A stretch of 49,428 bases of DNA from assembly GCA_020851115.1 (NCBI GenBank), contig JADZDJ010000091.1, forward strand, positions 1 through 49,428. Reading direction: 5' to 3'. The notes under the pieces were generated by a model. The model was not told where the DNA came from. It was given only the letters and a program-made list of their open reading frames with translations, and did not search any database. Source of the DNA: Pirellulales bacterium. Its GTDB lineage: Bacteria; Planctomycetota; Planctomycetia; Pirellulales; JADZDJ01. The position numbers were made by a program, and so were the translations under genes. This document shows, in pieces, positions 33,619 through 42,846 of this stretch. How positions within the stretch are numbered: the stretch's first letter is position 1; every line of letters begins with the position of its first letter.

Positions 33619-34702
33619 GCTTTGAAATTCGCCCCGTGCCAACCCATTCGGCCACGTAGATGCTGCCGTCGTGGCCGAAGCAGGCGTCGTGCGGGTGGAC
33701 GAATTTGCCCGGCAGCCAGGCCTGTGGGTTCGAACGAACGCTGCCGCCGTCTTTGCCGGTGATGCGGGCAACGTCGTCCCCCATCCGCGCGACGACTTCG
33801 TTCTTCTCGTTCAACAGTGTCACGCGAGCATGCAATTCGGGAACCACGAGCAAGTTTTTCCACGTCTCTGCGTTGGCGGGCAGTCCATAGCCACGGAGCG
33901 TTTCCAGGTACTTTCCATCCATCGTGAAATATTGCAGTGTGTTGTTCGCGCGGTCGCAAACGACGATGGCAGGCTCTCGGCCGGAACGCTTATCGACCCA
34001 AAGCCCGTGAGGCGTATCGAACTTGCCTTCTCCGTCGCCGGGGCCGCCGAAGCACGACACCCATTTTGCGGCATTGTCGTAGCGATGGATGTAGAACGAG
34101 CCATAGCCGTCCGCCAGTAGAAAGCCGCCGTCTTCGAGAAAGGCGAAATTGGTGGGCATAAAGCGGTCGCGTCCCCATTGTTTCGTGCGCTTCGTGTCTT
34201 CGTCGGGTGCATAGACACCCGATTGCATCGGTGCGTACTGCTGCCACACGGTTTCACCCTGCTTGTCAAGCTTGGCAAAAGTCTTAAGCGCTTGATAAGC
34301 GGTCACATATAGAAATTCTTGCCCATCTTCCTTGCGGATTTCCAATCCGTGTCCGCCGCCTTGAAATTGCTTGCCGAACGATCGGATATATTTTCCTTCT
34401 GGGTCGAACACAAATATCGACGGATGATCGGGCAGATCCTCGCGTCCTTCGTGAATCACATACAGGCAGCCGTCTCGATCGACCGCCACATTGTGAGTGG
34501 TTTGCCACTTGAACTTGTCGGGCAACTGCGGCCAATCGTGATGTACTTCAAACTGATACTCTCCTGCACCTACGACCAGCGGCGAATCATCGGTCTTCTT
34601 GGCGGAAAGTACCATGGGAGCGGCGAGCAGTGCCGCGCCGCCGGCAGCCGCGGTCGAAAGGAACCGGCGGCGCGACGATTGGTGAGGCTGGGAAGCGTTC
34701 AT
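33602..34702 (-). CDS. Tat-exported NHL-repeat (six-bladed propeller) protein
   Basis: 366 residues from the ATG at 34702, with GGAGA about nine bases upstream. The N-terminus carries a twin-arginine signal (SSRRRFLSTAAAGGAALLAAPMVLSA), so the protein is folded before export. The rest is a propeller of NHL-type repeats: HNVAVDRDGCLYVIHEG, IFVFDPEGKYIRSFGKQFQGGGHGLEI, NFAFLEDGGFLLADGYG, FDTPHGLWVD, IVVCDRANNTLQYFTMDGKYL and FVHPHDACFGHDGSIYVAEW. Such propellers bind ligands or act as lyases such as peptidylglycine amidating enzymes; no catalytic set was identified. It overlaps the convergent SGNH gene by 17 bp. Confidence 0.85.
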   Translation of the reverse strand: MNASQPHQSSRRRFLSTAAAGGAALLAAPMVLSAKKTDDSPLVVGAGEYQFEVHHDWPQLPDKFKWQTTHNVAVDRDGCLYVIHEGREDLPDHPSIFVFDPEGKYIRSFGKQFQGGGHGLEIRKEDGQEFLYVTAYQALKTFAKLDKQGETVWQQYAPMQSGVYAPDEDTKRTKQWGRDRFMPTNFAFLEDGGFLLADGYGSFYIHRYDNAAKWVSCFGGPGDGEGKFDTPHGLWVDKRSGREPAIVVCDRANNTLQYFTMDGKYLETLRGYGLPANAETWKNLLVVPELHARVTLLNEKNEVVARMGDDVARITGKDGGSVRSNPQAWLPGKFVHPHDACFGHDGSIYVAEWVGTGRISKLKRLS

Positions 34703-34937
34703 GTCGTTGGTCTCCGATAGCAAAGGGCGAGGCGGGCGTGTCTTTAGAGTATTCGATTTGACCGTGAGTTGCAAAATCGCCTCGCAAGCTCGCAAGCCCG
34801 CATCGATTCCGTGGGTCAGTTCGACCGATACAGCAACGGCTGCCGCCAGCCGACTTCTTGAAGTTGGGCCAATCGCGGACGAGAATCACCGGCGCAACAG
34901 TTTCAGAGGTTGTTGCGACTCGGGAACCACGAGTCAT

Positions 34938-36086
34938 TCAAAAGGTGTAGACCAGCCCCACGGTTGTTCCATTCCCCACGGACACCGTTTGGACCGACCA
35001 TTGCGAATGTTCGTCGCGATTGGTGAGGTCGACCGCGGTGGCGGCCCAGTAGGCCATCCACCAGCCGAGAAACACCTGCGAAGTAAAGTGGGCATCGTCG
35101 TTGATCCGCGACCAGCCGGGCGCGAACGAACAGGCGTAGCAGCCGAGTTTTAGCGGAATGTTGTCGGTCATCTTGGCCGCGTTGATGAAGGGAGTCGCAC
35201 CCATGAAGCTGTGGCCGCTGACGCCGTTGTTGTCGTGAAACGGACGCCAACGGCTGCCGGCGTGGCTTTCGCCGGGTCGCGGGCCGCCGGTGATATGTTG
35301 AAAGATCAGCAGCGGCGGCGTGCCGACCAGCAGGGTACGAAAGGTGCGTCCGCCCCACTCGCCCAGCGCATCGCCGGCCGGCCGATCGTACAGCGCCTCG
35401 CCGGCCAACCAACCGGTTGCTGCCGCGGCGACGACGTATTGCCCCTCGCCGAAGACTTTGGCCCAACGCGAGAAGTCGTCGGTGGTGCTGCTGCGTGAAT
35501 CAATTTGATAATGGTCGCGGAGGTCGTAGTCGATGTTTGTATTGGCGGCGATTGCGCCCAGCCCGACGCCGATCGCCAGCATTCCCAAACTGTCGCACGA
35601 ATAGTAATGCTTGTAATCCTGTTTCACGCGTTGCCACTCGCAACAAAGATCTTCATGACAAAGATGGCGCACGATCGCCCATCGCGAGATTAAATCACTC
35701 TCCTCCTCGCCGTCATCGAAAAACGATCGTGCGCGCGGCGAAAGCGTGTCGAGAAAGTCGCATGGCGGTGTATCGGCAAGGATGGTCTGTGCTGGCATGG
35801 AATTTGGCGCAGGCGAATCGATCGCTTCAAACGGCAGATCGGCGTAAGGCTCGCCGGCAATCTCTCCTTTGGTCGCCGGCGTAACGATTTTCTCGGCGAC
35901 ATCGAACGTGGTCGCACGCACGCTAGCGATGCTGGCGCGCGGCGGCGGGCGGGGCGATGATGAATCAGAAGGAGCAACGACCGATGGGCTTTCCCAAACC
36001 GCGATCTCTGATGGATGCTCAGCAACGTGGCAGCCAACGCTGCCAGCGAGCAACAGGAATGTGGCCACGCACCAGAACTTGGTCAT
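34938..36086 (-). CDS. PAP2-superfamily phosphatase-like lipoprotein
   Basis: 382 residues, ATG at 36086. A lipoprotein signal, CVATFLLLAGSVGC, places the lipid on Cys19. After a Ser/Pro-rich stretch, the core (about 175-382) has the acid phosphatase / PAP2 motifs in recognisable form: HITGGPRPGES, NGVSGHSFMGATPF (SGH box) and SRINDDAHFTSQVFLGW (SRxxxxxHxxxD box). Family enzymes dephosphorylate lipid phosphates such as undecaprenyl diphosphate or small phosphates in the envelope. The first motif is weaker than usual (K side missing), so activity is likely but not assured. It lies between the NHL and Dabb genes, all on the minus strand with wide spacers. Confidence 0.82.
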   Translation of the reverse strand: MTKFWCVATFLLLAGSVGCHVAEHPSEIAVWESPSVVAPSDSSSPRPPPRASIASVRATTFDVAEKIVTPATKGEIAGEPYADLPFEAIDSPAPNSMPAQTILADTPPCDFLDTLSPRARSFFDDGEEESDLISRWAIVRHLCHEDLCCEWQRVKQDYKHYYSCDSLGMLAIGVGLGAIAANTNIDYDLRDHYQIDSRSSTTDDFSRWAKVFGEGQYVVAAAATGWLAGEALYDRPAGDALGEWGGRTFRTLLVGTPPLLIFQHITGGPRPGESHAGSRWRPFHDNNGVSGHSFMGATPFINAAKMTDNIPLKLGCYACSFAPGWSRINDDAHFTSQVFLGWWMAYWAATAVDLTNRDEHSQWSVQTVSVGNGTTVGLVYTF

Positions 36087-36455
36087 GAAATCTCACAGGA
36101 CACGGCAACAACGAGCAATATGCGGTCGTTGGCTGCGTCAGGAAAGCGACTTCATCGGGGCCACCGTTGAAAAGATGTTGCCAGCAATTGCTAGTAATCC
36201 CCACGGCAGAGCGTGAGCGGGCCGTTGGTAATCGCGTCAAAACATTGCCGACAGCGCGCGATGCGATTGCGCCAAGGATTAGATCGAACCTTGCGGCTTG
36301 TAACGGTAAATCCGGCATGCTTTGTCGAAATAACCCGCTCAACCGTCAAAGTCGAGCGCAGGTTGCCCATGCTGTGCTGGCCGGGAGAGAAGCCGGGCGG
36401 TGGGGGAGAATGGTGGGTTTCGACGCCGAGCAGCAGTTCGCTCCCCATCACTCTT
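36087..36455. other. Intergenic region
   Basis: 369 bp without a supportable gene. The minus-strand 86-codon frame inside it is not protein-like. No repeat or terminator stands out. Confidence 0.5.
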
Positions 36456-36764
36456 TTAGACGCCTGTCACGTCCGCATCAAAAACTCGTACTTTCTTCCA
36501 CATGGACTTGCAGTTTTCGATGAACTCCAAGTGCCGTGGTGTCGTTTGATACGCGTCGTGGGCTGCTCGATCGGTGAACACAACCTGCAAGGCAATCTCG
36601 AAATCGCGATCGTTCACCGGCCGGTCATACGGAGCGCAAGTCCCGGCGGCATACAGCACCACGCCAGGGTGGCTAGACAAGTACCTATGGCACGCGTCGA
36701 GCATCTTCTGCTTATTCGCCGCCGTCGGATCGTGCAGCGAAAAATAAACCATGTGGGCGAGCAT
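36456..36764 (-). CDS. Dabb (stress-responsive A/B barrel) domain protein
   Basis: 102 residues. Dabb proteins are small ferredoxin-like dimers; some are enzymes, most have no known function. The domain fills the chain: HMVYFSLHDPTAANKQKMLDACHRYLSSHPGV opens with the conserved His at the first strand, then GTCAPYDRPVNDRDFEIALQVVFTDRAAHDAYQTTPRHLEFIE with the HDAYQ-xxx-H signature, ending in VRVFDAD. A second ATG five codons in is possible. Cytoplasmic, stand-alone. Confidence 0.9.
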   Translation of the reverse strand: MLAHMVYFSLHDPTAANKQKMLDACHRYLSSHPGVVLYAAGTCAPYDRPVNDRDFEIALQVVFTDRAAHDAYQTTPRHLEFIENCKSMWKKVRVFDADVTGV

Positions 36765-37368
36765 TGGTTGTTATACTTTCTTCTACGAGTGCCAAACGTG
36801 GGTTAGCCAACGCTCCGTCTGACGAATTCGAAGGACTGTGCTTCCTTGGCAGTATTTTTTGAACAGGAGGCATCAGAAAGAGCAAAGAAAAACCACCTCT
36901 CGACGGCCCCTGCTATCTCCGCTGCCTTCTGCAGGGATGGTTGGGGTCTTACGGCCGCGCCGTACATTCTGAAATGGAATTCCGCATTGCGTGACCGATT
37001 ATAGAGTTGATTGTCACCAGACGCTATTGCCTGAATCTGTCGCCGAATCAATCGAATTTCAAATCTTCGACCCACGATCGGCCGTCGGATATAATCATTC
37101 TTTATGGCTCGACTCAGGCACAACCCACCACCGCTCGTCAGGCCGCTGCCGAGGATGTTCCGCGGTGCCCGGCGGCTATGGACGCCGGTTTCGCTGGATC
37201 TCGGGTAGTCGATCGACCCCGATGATTCACCGGATCTCGAATCGAAGAATCGCCGGCTCAGTCAGTGGAGTTGAGTTAAGCACGAAGATGATTGCTCGCA
37301 AGGTGATTCAGTGCCCGGTGATTCGTTCGCCAGCCGGCCCTAGGTCTTTTTCGGAAAGGACTACTTCC
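36765..37368. other. Long leader region upstream of the HIT-dgt pair
   Basis: 604 bp. It holds the good promoter candidate at 37067-37095 and a 34-codon frame directly after it (ATG 37104 to TAG 37206-37208, Arg/Pro-rich). The longer frames on both strands are not protein-like. The leader before the HIT gene would be about 265 nt. Confidence 0.55.
37067..37095 (+). promoter_or_regulatory. Candidate promoter for the HIT-dgt pair
   Basis: TCGACC (37067-37072, 4/6 to TTGACA), a 17-bp spacer, and a perfect TATAAT (37090-37095). This is the best sigma-70-like promoter I see in the window. Transcription would start near 37102, just before the ATG of a 34-codon frame at 37104. Confidence 0.5.
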
Positions 37369-37917
37369 TTGTCAAACGAACAACTCTGGGCCCCCTGGCG
37401 AATTGGATACATTCTGGGCGATAAGGATGCACGGGTTTCGCAATTTCCAGATACGCTTACGTGGCTGCCAGGCGCTGTCCGAGAGTGCTTTCTTTGTCGT
37501 GATGCAGCCGACGACAGCCCCGCTGGAGAGCGTGAAAACCTTGTGGTCGGCCGTGGTGGATCGGCCATTGGTGTACTCAACCGCTATCCGTATAACAACG
37601 GTCATTTATTAGTTGCGCCCCAGCGGCATGTCGCCCGACTGCAAGACTTAAACGACCAGGAGCATCTCGATCTGATGCGGCTGATTTCCCGTTTGTGCGA
37701 CATCTTCGAGGCGCAGATGAAGCCTGCGGGCTTCAACGTCGGCCTCAACCTCGGTCGAGTCGCCGGGGCGGGCGTACCAGGTCACCTCCATTGGCACATT
37801 GTTCCGCGCTGGCACGGCGACGTAAACTTCATGCCGATCTTGGCTGGGACGAGCGTATTGCCACAATCGCTCGACGCGCTGTACGATTTTCTGAAAGCCC
37901 ACATGCCTTCAAAGTGA
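37369..37917 (+). CDS. HIT-family nucleotide-binding protein
   Basis: 182 residues starting at TTG 37369, supported by AAGGA eight bases before it and by the family-like opening NEQLWAPWRIGYI. Upstream codons are Arg/Ser-rich and excluded. The catalytic HIT triad is HLHWHIVPRWHGD (HxHxH). Four Cys-type positions typical of the family are partly present (CFLC near residue 40), with NRYPYNNGHLLVAPQRHV as the ligand loop. Such proteins hydrolyse or transfer nucleotidyl groups (AMP phosphoramidates, Ap4A). Its last codons overlap the start of the dGTPase gene by four bases (GTGA), so the two are translationally coupled. Confidence 0.92.
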   Translation: MSNEQLWAPWRIGYILGDKDARVSQFPDTLTWLPGAVRECFLCRDAADDSPAGERENLVVGRGGSAIGVLNRYPYNNGHLLVAPQRHVARLQDLNDQEHLDLMRLISRLCDIFEAQMKPAGFNVGLNLGRVAGAGVPGHLHWHIVPRWHGDVNFMPILAGTSVLPQSLDALYDFLKAHMPSK

Positions 37918-39047
37918 TCGCGCCTCAATCCGCCATCGAACCATCGACTCTCCCGACGCGCGAAGCCGCGCTGTTGGCCTCTTACGCTACGCACAGTACA
38001 GATACTGGCGGCCGACGATACCCAGAGCCGTCGCATCCGTATCGCGGGCCGTTTCAGCGAGATCGCGACCGCATCGTTCACAGTTCCGCGTTCCGCCGCC
38101 TGAGCCACAAGACGCAGGTCTTCACGGGGGAGTTGGGCGATTATCACCGCAGCCGACTGACACATACGCTCGAATGTAGTTCGATCGCCCGCACGGTCGC
38201 TCGCTCGTTGCGATTGAATGAAGATTTAGTCGAAGCGTTGGCATTGGCCCACGACATCGGCCACCCGCCATTCGGCCATGCCGGCGAATATGTGCTCGAT
38301 CATTGCCTACAGCATCACGGCGGCTTCAATCACAACGCGCAAGCCCTGCGGCTGGTCGAGCAATTAGAGACGCGGTATGCCGGATTTCCCGGATTGAATC
38401 TTTCGCTGGAAGTGCTTGAAGGGCAAAGGACGCGAGTCGACAAGCAGGCTCCTGGACCGTCACCTCGATTGGAATCGCAAGTGGTTGATGCGGCCGACAG
38501 CGCAGCCTACGATACCCACGATGCCGACGATGCGCTAGTGTTGGGCCTGTTGAAGCTCGCCGATTTAGAGCGTGAACCGCTGTGGCGGGAAGCGGCGCGC
38601 CGAGTGCGGCAGAGATATTCGGCGCTGGAAGCAACCGAATTGCGCCGCGCGGTGGTGCATGAAATGGTCGATTGGCAAGTCAGCGATTTGTTGGAAACGA
38701 CTCGTCAGCGAATTGTTGCGAATCACATCGAAACCATCGAGCAAGTTCGCCGTGCTGCGCCGCTGGCACTTCCGAGCAGCGAAATGGCCGAGTTGAAGCG
38801 CCAGTTCGAGGTGGTCTTGAAAGATCGAGTCTATCGACATCCTCAAGTCCTGCGTGTGCGAGATCGCGTCCAGGCGCATCTCGAGGCCGCTTTCCAGTAT
38901 TACCTGAGCCGGCCCGATCAACTCCCCGACGAATCTCAACAGCGGATTGCCGCCGATGGCGTCCACCGAACCGTCGCCGACTATCTCGCCTGCCTGACCG
39001 ATCGGGCCGCATCCAGTGAGTTTGAACGATTACTGGGAGGCGAGTGA
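37914..39047 (+). CDS. dgt: Deoxyguanosinetriphosphate triphosphohydrolase-like protein (dGTPase)
   Basis: 377 residues from GTG 37914, inside the HIT stop (GTGA). It removes triphosphate from dGTP or other dNTPs, keeping nucleotide pools balanced. The HD-domain motifs are intact: YRGPFQRDRDRIVHSSAFRRLSHKTQVF, HTLECSSIARTVARSL, ALAHDIGHPPFGHAGE (HD) and DAADSAAYDTHDADDAL (late Asp). This short form (about 375-390 residues) is the type 2 family. The long 450-codon frame starts inside the HIT gene and is not supported. Co-expressed with the HIT nucleotide hydrolase, which fits a nucleotide-pool theme. Actual dNTP preference cannot be told. Confidence 0.92.
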   Translation: MIAPQSAIEPSTLPTREAALLASYATHSTDTGGRRYPEPSHPYRGPFQRDRDRIVHSSAFRRLSHKTQVFTGELGDYHRSRLTHTLECSSIARTVARSLRLNEDLVEALALAHDIGHPPFGHAGEYVLDHCLQHHGGFNHNAQALRLVEQLETRYAGFPGLNLSLEVLEGQRTRVDKQAPGPSPRLESQVVDAADSAAYDTHDADDALVLGLLKLADLEREPLWREAARRVRQRYSALEATELRRAVVHEMVDWQVSDLLETTRQRIVANHIETIEQVRRAAPLALPSSEMAELKRQFEVVLKDRVYRHPQVLRVRDRVQAHLEAAFQYYLSRPDQLPDESQQRIAADGVHRTVADYLACLTDRAASSEFERLLGGE

Positions 39048-39207
39048 GCGTTCGCGGCTCGGCGGCACGAGCCGTTCATGGGCAGGAATACTTCGGCAGA
39101 AACAAAAATTCCCCCATTTTAACGAAGCCCTGCGACTTCCTTGCCCCATTTTCAGCAGCTAAACTAGCGAAGATTGGTTTCGTCATGCTCCAGCCGGCAG
39201 GGTACGA

Positions 39208-39248
39208 TGCATGATACAAGCCCGATGCATCAGCGCTGATATCATGCA
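39208..39248. promoter_or_regulatory. Overlapping palindromes upstream of the S1-domain gene
   Basis: A 12-bp perfect palindrome, ATCAGCGCTGAT (39229-39240), overlaps an inverted pair, TGCATGATA (39208-39216) with TATCATGCA (39240-39248). It begins about 160 bp downstream of the dgt stop and ends about 100 bp before the S1 start. No T-run follows, so an operator or mRNA structure is more likely than a terminator. Confidence 0.45.
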
Positions 39249-39345
39249 CTGAATGTACGAGAGACAGTTTCAGCACTCGCATCGATAGTACCTCGCGTTC
39301 GTATCGTTAGACGTTTTCCTCGCACCACGTATCTTAGCCGCCGCG

Positions 39346-40974
39346 ATGTCCTCCGATCAAGAACGACTGCCGACACCCGACAACGCCCCCGCTATGGCAG
39401 TTTCAACTGCACCGCCCTCCGCACCGGCAATGCCGCTACCCGATCCTGCCGCTGCCAACGAAAAAACCGGCGACAGCCATGCATTGGACTTGGCAGGAGA
39501 TTCGCCATCGCCGCGAATCAAGATCGGCACGCAGCGCGCCGGCGTTCTCGCGCCAAAGGTCGAGCCGCGCACGCAAATTGCCTATCGCACGCCGCCGCCA
39601 TCGCCGACGGAAACGCCACCAAGCGCCGCCGAAGCCCCTTCGCCGCGGCCGCAGATTCTCCGCAAGGCCGGTCCGCAAAAATCGAGGTTCGACATTGCAT
39701 CACCGCCGCAAGGAAAAGTGGAAAAACCCAACTTGCGACACGCCTTGTCGCCGGAGTTGGAAATCGAATTGGCCGAAGCGCTCGGGGACTCCACGCTCGA
39801 TGAACTTATCGCGGCCGAGGCAAGCGGGCCGGCAGCGACCGAGGGGTTGGAAGCGGAGTCGCGCCACCAGGCCCGCGTGCTGCGCATTTTTCGCGACCAT
39901 GTATTCGTCGATTTGGGAGGACGTAATCAGGGCGTGCTGGCGTTCCATCAGTTCCCCGAAGAGCCGCCCATCGGTGCGGAAATTGAGATTGTCGTCAACC
40001 GGTTCAATCCCGACGATGGTTTGTATGAATGTACGCTGTCGGGCGCAAGCGTCGACGTTGGCGACTGGTCGGACATCTCAGAAGGCATTACCGTCGATGC
40101 CCGCATCACCGGCCATAATAAGGGCGGGCTGGAATGTGAGGTTGGCAAAATCCACGGCTTCATTCCGGCCGGTCAGATTTCGATCTACCGCGTGGAGAAT
40201 TTTGAAGAATTCGTCGGCCAGAATTGGCCGTGCGTCGTAGTGGAAGCCAATCGCGAACGGCGCAATTTGGTGCTTAGCCGCCGTGCGGTCTTGGAGCGCG
40301 AACAGGCCGAAGCGAAAAAACAATTGCTCGAAACACTTCAAGTCGGCGATGTACGCGAGGGCATCGTGCGCTCGGTTCGAGATTTCGGCGCGTTCGTCGA
40401 TTTAGGCGGCGTCGACGGTATGATCCACGTCAGCCAAATGAGTTGGGACCGGGTCAAGCATCCGAGCGAAGTGTTGGAGGTCGGCCAAAAAGTGAAGGTC
40501 AAGATCCACAAGATCGACCCCGACACGCACAAGATCAGTCTCGCCTATCGCGATTTGTTCGAAAGTCCTTGGACCAACGCCGCCGCGAAATACCCCGTGA
40601 CGGCCAAAGTCGGCGGCAAGGTCTCGAAGATCATGGATTTTGGCGCGTTTGTAAAATTGGAGCCCGGCGTCGAGGGGCTGGTTCACATTTCTGAATTGTC
40701 GTTCAAGCGGGTGTTTCGCGTGACCGACGTAGTCCAAGAAGGGCAGGAGATCGAAGCGAAAGTGCTGTCGGTCGACCCGGAGAATCAGCGCATCAGCCTG
40801 TCGATGAAAGCGCTGGAAGCGCGACCGGAGCCGCCGAAGAAGCAGGATCAACCGCCCGAACCAGAACCAGAGGCCGAAGCGTCTCCGCCGCCACGCAGGG
40901 CCAAGCGTAAAGTGCCGCTGCAGGGCGGACTGGGCCGCTCGCCAATGGGCGAAAAGTTCGGCCTGAAGTGGTGA
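39346..40974 (+). CDS. S1 RNA-binding repeat protein, ribosomal S1-like
   Basis: 542 residues, ATG at 39346. The first 140 residues are Pro/Ala/Ser-rich and disordered. Four S1 OB-fold repeats follow: about 172-245 ([23 protein letters not shown]), 252-320 ([28 protein letters not shown]), 336-405 ([33 protein letters not shown]) and 420-490 ([31 protein letters not shown]). The first two are degenerate, as in ribosomal protein S1, where they dock on the ribosome. The C-terminus is basic. S1 binds mRNA and helps recruit it. It is convergent with the FG-GAP gene, with 28 bp between stops. Confidence 0.88.
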   Translation: MSSDQERLPTPDNAPAMAVSTAPPSAPAMPLPDPAAANEKTGDSHALDLAGDSPSPRIKIGTQRAGVLAPKVEPRTQIAYRTPPPSPTETPPSAAEAPSPRPQILRKAGPQKSRFDIASPPQGKVEKPNLRHALSPELEIELAEALGDSTLDELIAAEASGPAATEGLEAESRHQARVLRIFRDHVFVDLGGRNQGVLAFHQFPEEPPIGAEIEIVVNRFNPDDGLYECTLSGASVDVGDWSDISEGITVDARITGHNKGGLECEVGKIHGFIPAGQISIYRVENFEEFVGQNWPCVVVEANRERRNLVLSRRAVLEREQAEAKKQLLETLQVGDVREGIVRSVRDFGAFVDLGGVDGMIHVSQMSWDRVKHPSEVLEVGQKVKVKIHKIDPDTHKISLAYRDLFESPWTNAAAKYPVTAKVGGKVSKIMDFGAFVKLEPGVEGLVHISELSFKRVFRVTDVVQEGQEIEAKVLSVDPENQRISLSMKALEARPEPPKKQDQPPEPEPEAEASPPPRRAKRKVPLQGGLGRSPMGEKFGLKW

Positions 40975-41002
40975 TGCGATGGACGCGTACCTCGGACCTA
41001 AT

Positions 41003-42529
41003 TTATGCCAGCGACCATCCGAAATAGTCGTACGAATCGGCGTGTCCGAGCAAGCCGGTCAAACCCATTCGCCACAATTGGTCGTCGATCGTCGAAAGGG
41101 CGTTGTTCTCCGATCCATAGTAGGCCCAGGCAATGCCCGTGGCGATGTTCGAGTTCCAAGTGATCGTCGGCACGCCGACGGCCAGGTCGGAAAGGCCGTC
41201 ACCGTTGTAATCGCCCACCGCCAGGGCGTGACCGTAGAGCGTGTCGCTCGGGGTTTTGTCGTGCACGCCGGGGCCTTGGGTGAATTGCCGGGTATCGTTC
41301 GCTGTCAGACCATTCAGGACCGTGCCGTAAACGACTTGAACAAGGCCGGCATGCTTGACGCCGTCGGCAGTCGCCCGCGGTGCGCCAATCACCAAGTCAC
41401 TTGCCAGATCGCCGTTGAAATCGCCGCTTGCCAATGTCGCGCCGAACGAATCGCCGACCGCCGACGTTTCGCCGAGTGTCGCCAGGGTCATCACTTGTCG
41501 CGTGCGTTGGGGCAAGCCGTCGTCGCTACCGTAGATCACCGATACCATGCCGCGGGTCTGGTTTCGATTCCGGATCGATCCAATAGCCAGGTCGTCGAAT
41601 TCGTCGGCATCGAAGTCGCCACTGGCCAGCGCCGAGCCGCCGTAGTTGAACCGTTGATTTCCGATCGAACTAAGGCCGACCCACGTGCCGTAAACGACGT
41701 TGGTGGTTGCGAAGGGCTTATTATCCGGCGCGCCGATCGCCAAGTCGTCGATGTCGTTGCCATCGTAGTCGCCGGCGGCGAGGACAGCGCCAAATTGAGA
41801 TCCGCGGCGCGGGGTTGCCTTGATGGTAGTCGTCGCCTGACTCCAGATTTGCGCCCCTGTGTCATCCAGACCGAGGATCGTTCCATACAGCACATAGACG
41901 GCGCCAATTTCCTTTTTCGAGCCGTGGTCTTGCGACGGCGAACCGATGGCCAAATCGGCAATGCCATCGCCGTCGAAGTCGCCGGTGGTCAAAGCCGATC
42001 CAAAGCCAGCATCCTCTTGTGCTCCGCCGCCAACGGAAATATCGTCGGCTGTCCAAAACTGGCTGAAAGTCGCGACCAGACCGTTGATCGAGCCGTAAAG
42101 AACTGTCACGGCGCCAGCCCCTTCCAGGCCAACAACTTCCTTTCCAGGCGCGCCGATGGCCAGGTCGTCAAAACCGTCGGCGTTGAAATCGCCGACAGTC
42201 AAACTCGAACCAAACAAATCGAGACTGTGCGCATTGCCGCGCACCCCGGGCCGCGTCAAATCCCAAAGCTGATTTTTCGTCGTCGCCAGACCGCTGTTCA
42301 CGTTGCCGTACAAAACACTCACCTGACCAGCGTCGATGAATTGCCCGATGTCCTTTCCCGGCAGGCCGATGGCAAGGTCTTGCACGCCGTCGCCGTTAAA
42401 ATCGCCGCTACTAGTCATCATTTGTCGCGATTCGAGCGATTCGAAGCGCCCGAACATGCGGGTCGATCGCCTGCGATCTGTGCGGAAATTCGAGCGAGCC
42501 TTCGACTTCCACCATTGGAAAGGAAACAT
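41003..42529 (-). CDS. FG-GAP repeat (integrin-like propeller) protein with LEPR-like N-terminal motif
   Basis: 508 residues from the ATG at 42529, with GGAGG eight bases upstream; upstream codons are rejected. Near the N-terminus RMFGRFESLESRQMM matches the LEPRxLL-type motif that planctomycetes put on large surface proteins. About seven FG-GAP blades follow, each with a calcium-binding DxNxDxxxD loop: GDFNGDGVQDLAIG, GDFNADGFDDLAIG, GDFDGDGIADLAIG, GDYDGNDIDDLAIG, GDFDADEFDDLAIG, GDFNGDLASDLVIG and GDYNGDGLSDLAVG. This makes a seven-bladed, Ca-stabilised propeller, likely exported. The opposite strand also has a long frame (578 codons), but it is the mirror of these repeats. Confidence 0.9.
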   Translation of the reverse strand: MFPFQWWKSKARSNFRTDRRRSTRMFGRFESLESRQMMTSSGDFNGDGVQDLAIGLPGKDIGQFIDAGQVSVLYGNVNSGLATTKNQLWDLTRPGVRGNAHSLDLFGSSLTVGDFNADGFDDLAIGAPGKEVVGLEGAGAVTVLYGSINGLVATFSQFWTADDISVGGGAQEDAGFGSALTTGDFDGDGIADLAIGSPSQDHGSKKEIGAVYVLYGTILGLDDTGAQIWSQATTTIKATPRRGSQFGAVLAAGDYDGNDIDDLAIGAPDNKPFATTNVVYGTWVGLSSIGNQRFNYGGSALASGDFDADEFDDLAIGSIRNRNQTRGMVSVIYGSDDGLPQRTRQVMTLATLGETSAVGDSFGATLASGDFNGDLASDLVIGAPRATADGVKHAGLVQVVYGTVLNGLTANDTRQFTQGPGVHDKTPSDTLYGHALAVGDYNGDGLSDLAVGVPTITWNSNIATGIAWAYYGSENNALSTIDDQLWRMGLTGLLGHADSYDYFGWSLA

Positions 42530-42846
42530 CGGCGAGACCTCCCAAGACGAACCGGGCGGTTCCAAGAAGGGACAAGTGGTGGGAAAATTGTGAATCTTTG
42601 CGGGCGGGGCAATCTCTGCCGCAGCAATGGATCTAAGGCTTACTCGGCAGCGGGCGAAAAGGTCTGCCCAGACGGTCGAAACCGAACGCCTGGCGCGCGC
42701 GGCACAATCCGCTAATTCGTTACTCGGCACGGAGGCGCAAGAGACTTAACCCGTTCATCGGAGGAACTGCGAGGCAAGCGGATCCTGAATTGCCGCATGA
42801 CCGCCCGCTTCAGACCTCACTCGACTCACTGGATCGACGTCACTGC
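42530..42846. other. Divergent region between the FG-GAP and polA genes
   Basis: 317 bp. It holds the ribosome-binding site of the FG-GAP gene. Upstream in-frame codons of polA (from TTG 42790) are present but not preferred. No clear promoter or repeat was recognised. Confidence 0.5.

Noticed and set aside
36188-36205. GCTAGTAATC, similar to a conserved 16S rRNA segment
   Set aside because: Only ten bases match and nothing around it resembles rRNA, so it is chance.
36803-37123. 106-codon minus-strand frame upstream of the HIT gene
   Set aside because: Contains the text NRSRNAEFHFRMYGAAVRP, which feels familiar from other planctomycete frames. It lacks a start signal and domain pattern, so it may be a translated spacer element.
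40979-42715. 578-codon plus-strand frame opposite the FG-GAP gene
   Set aside because: It mirrors the Asp/Gly-rich repeats of the minus-strand gene and has no domain of its own. The minus strand has clear FG-GAP blades and a good ribosome-binding site.
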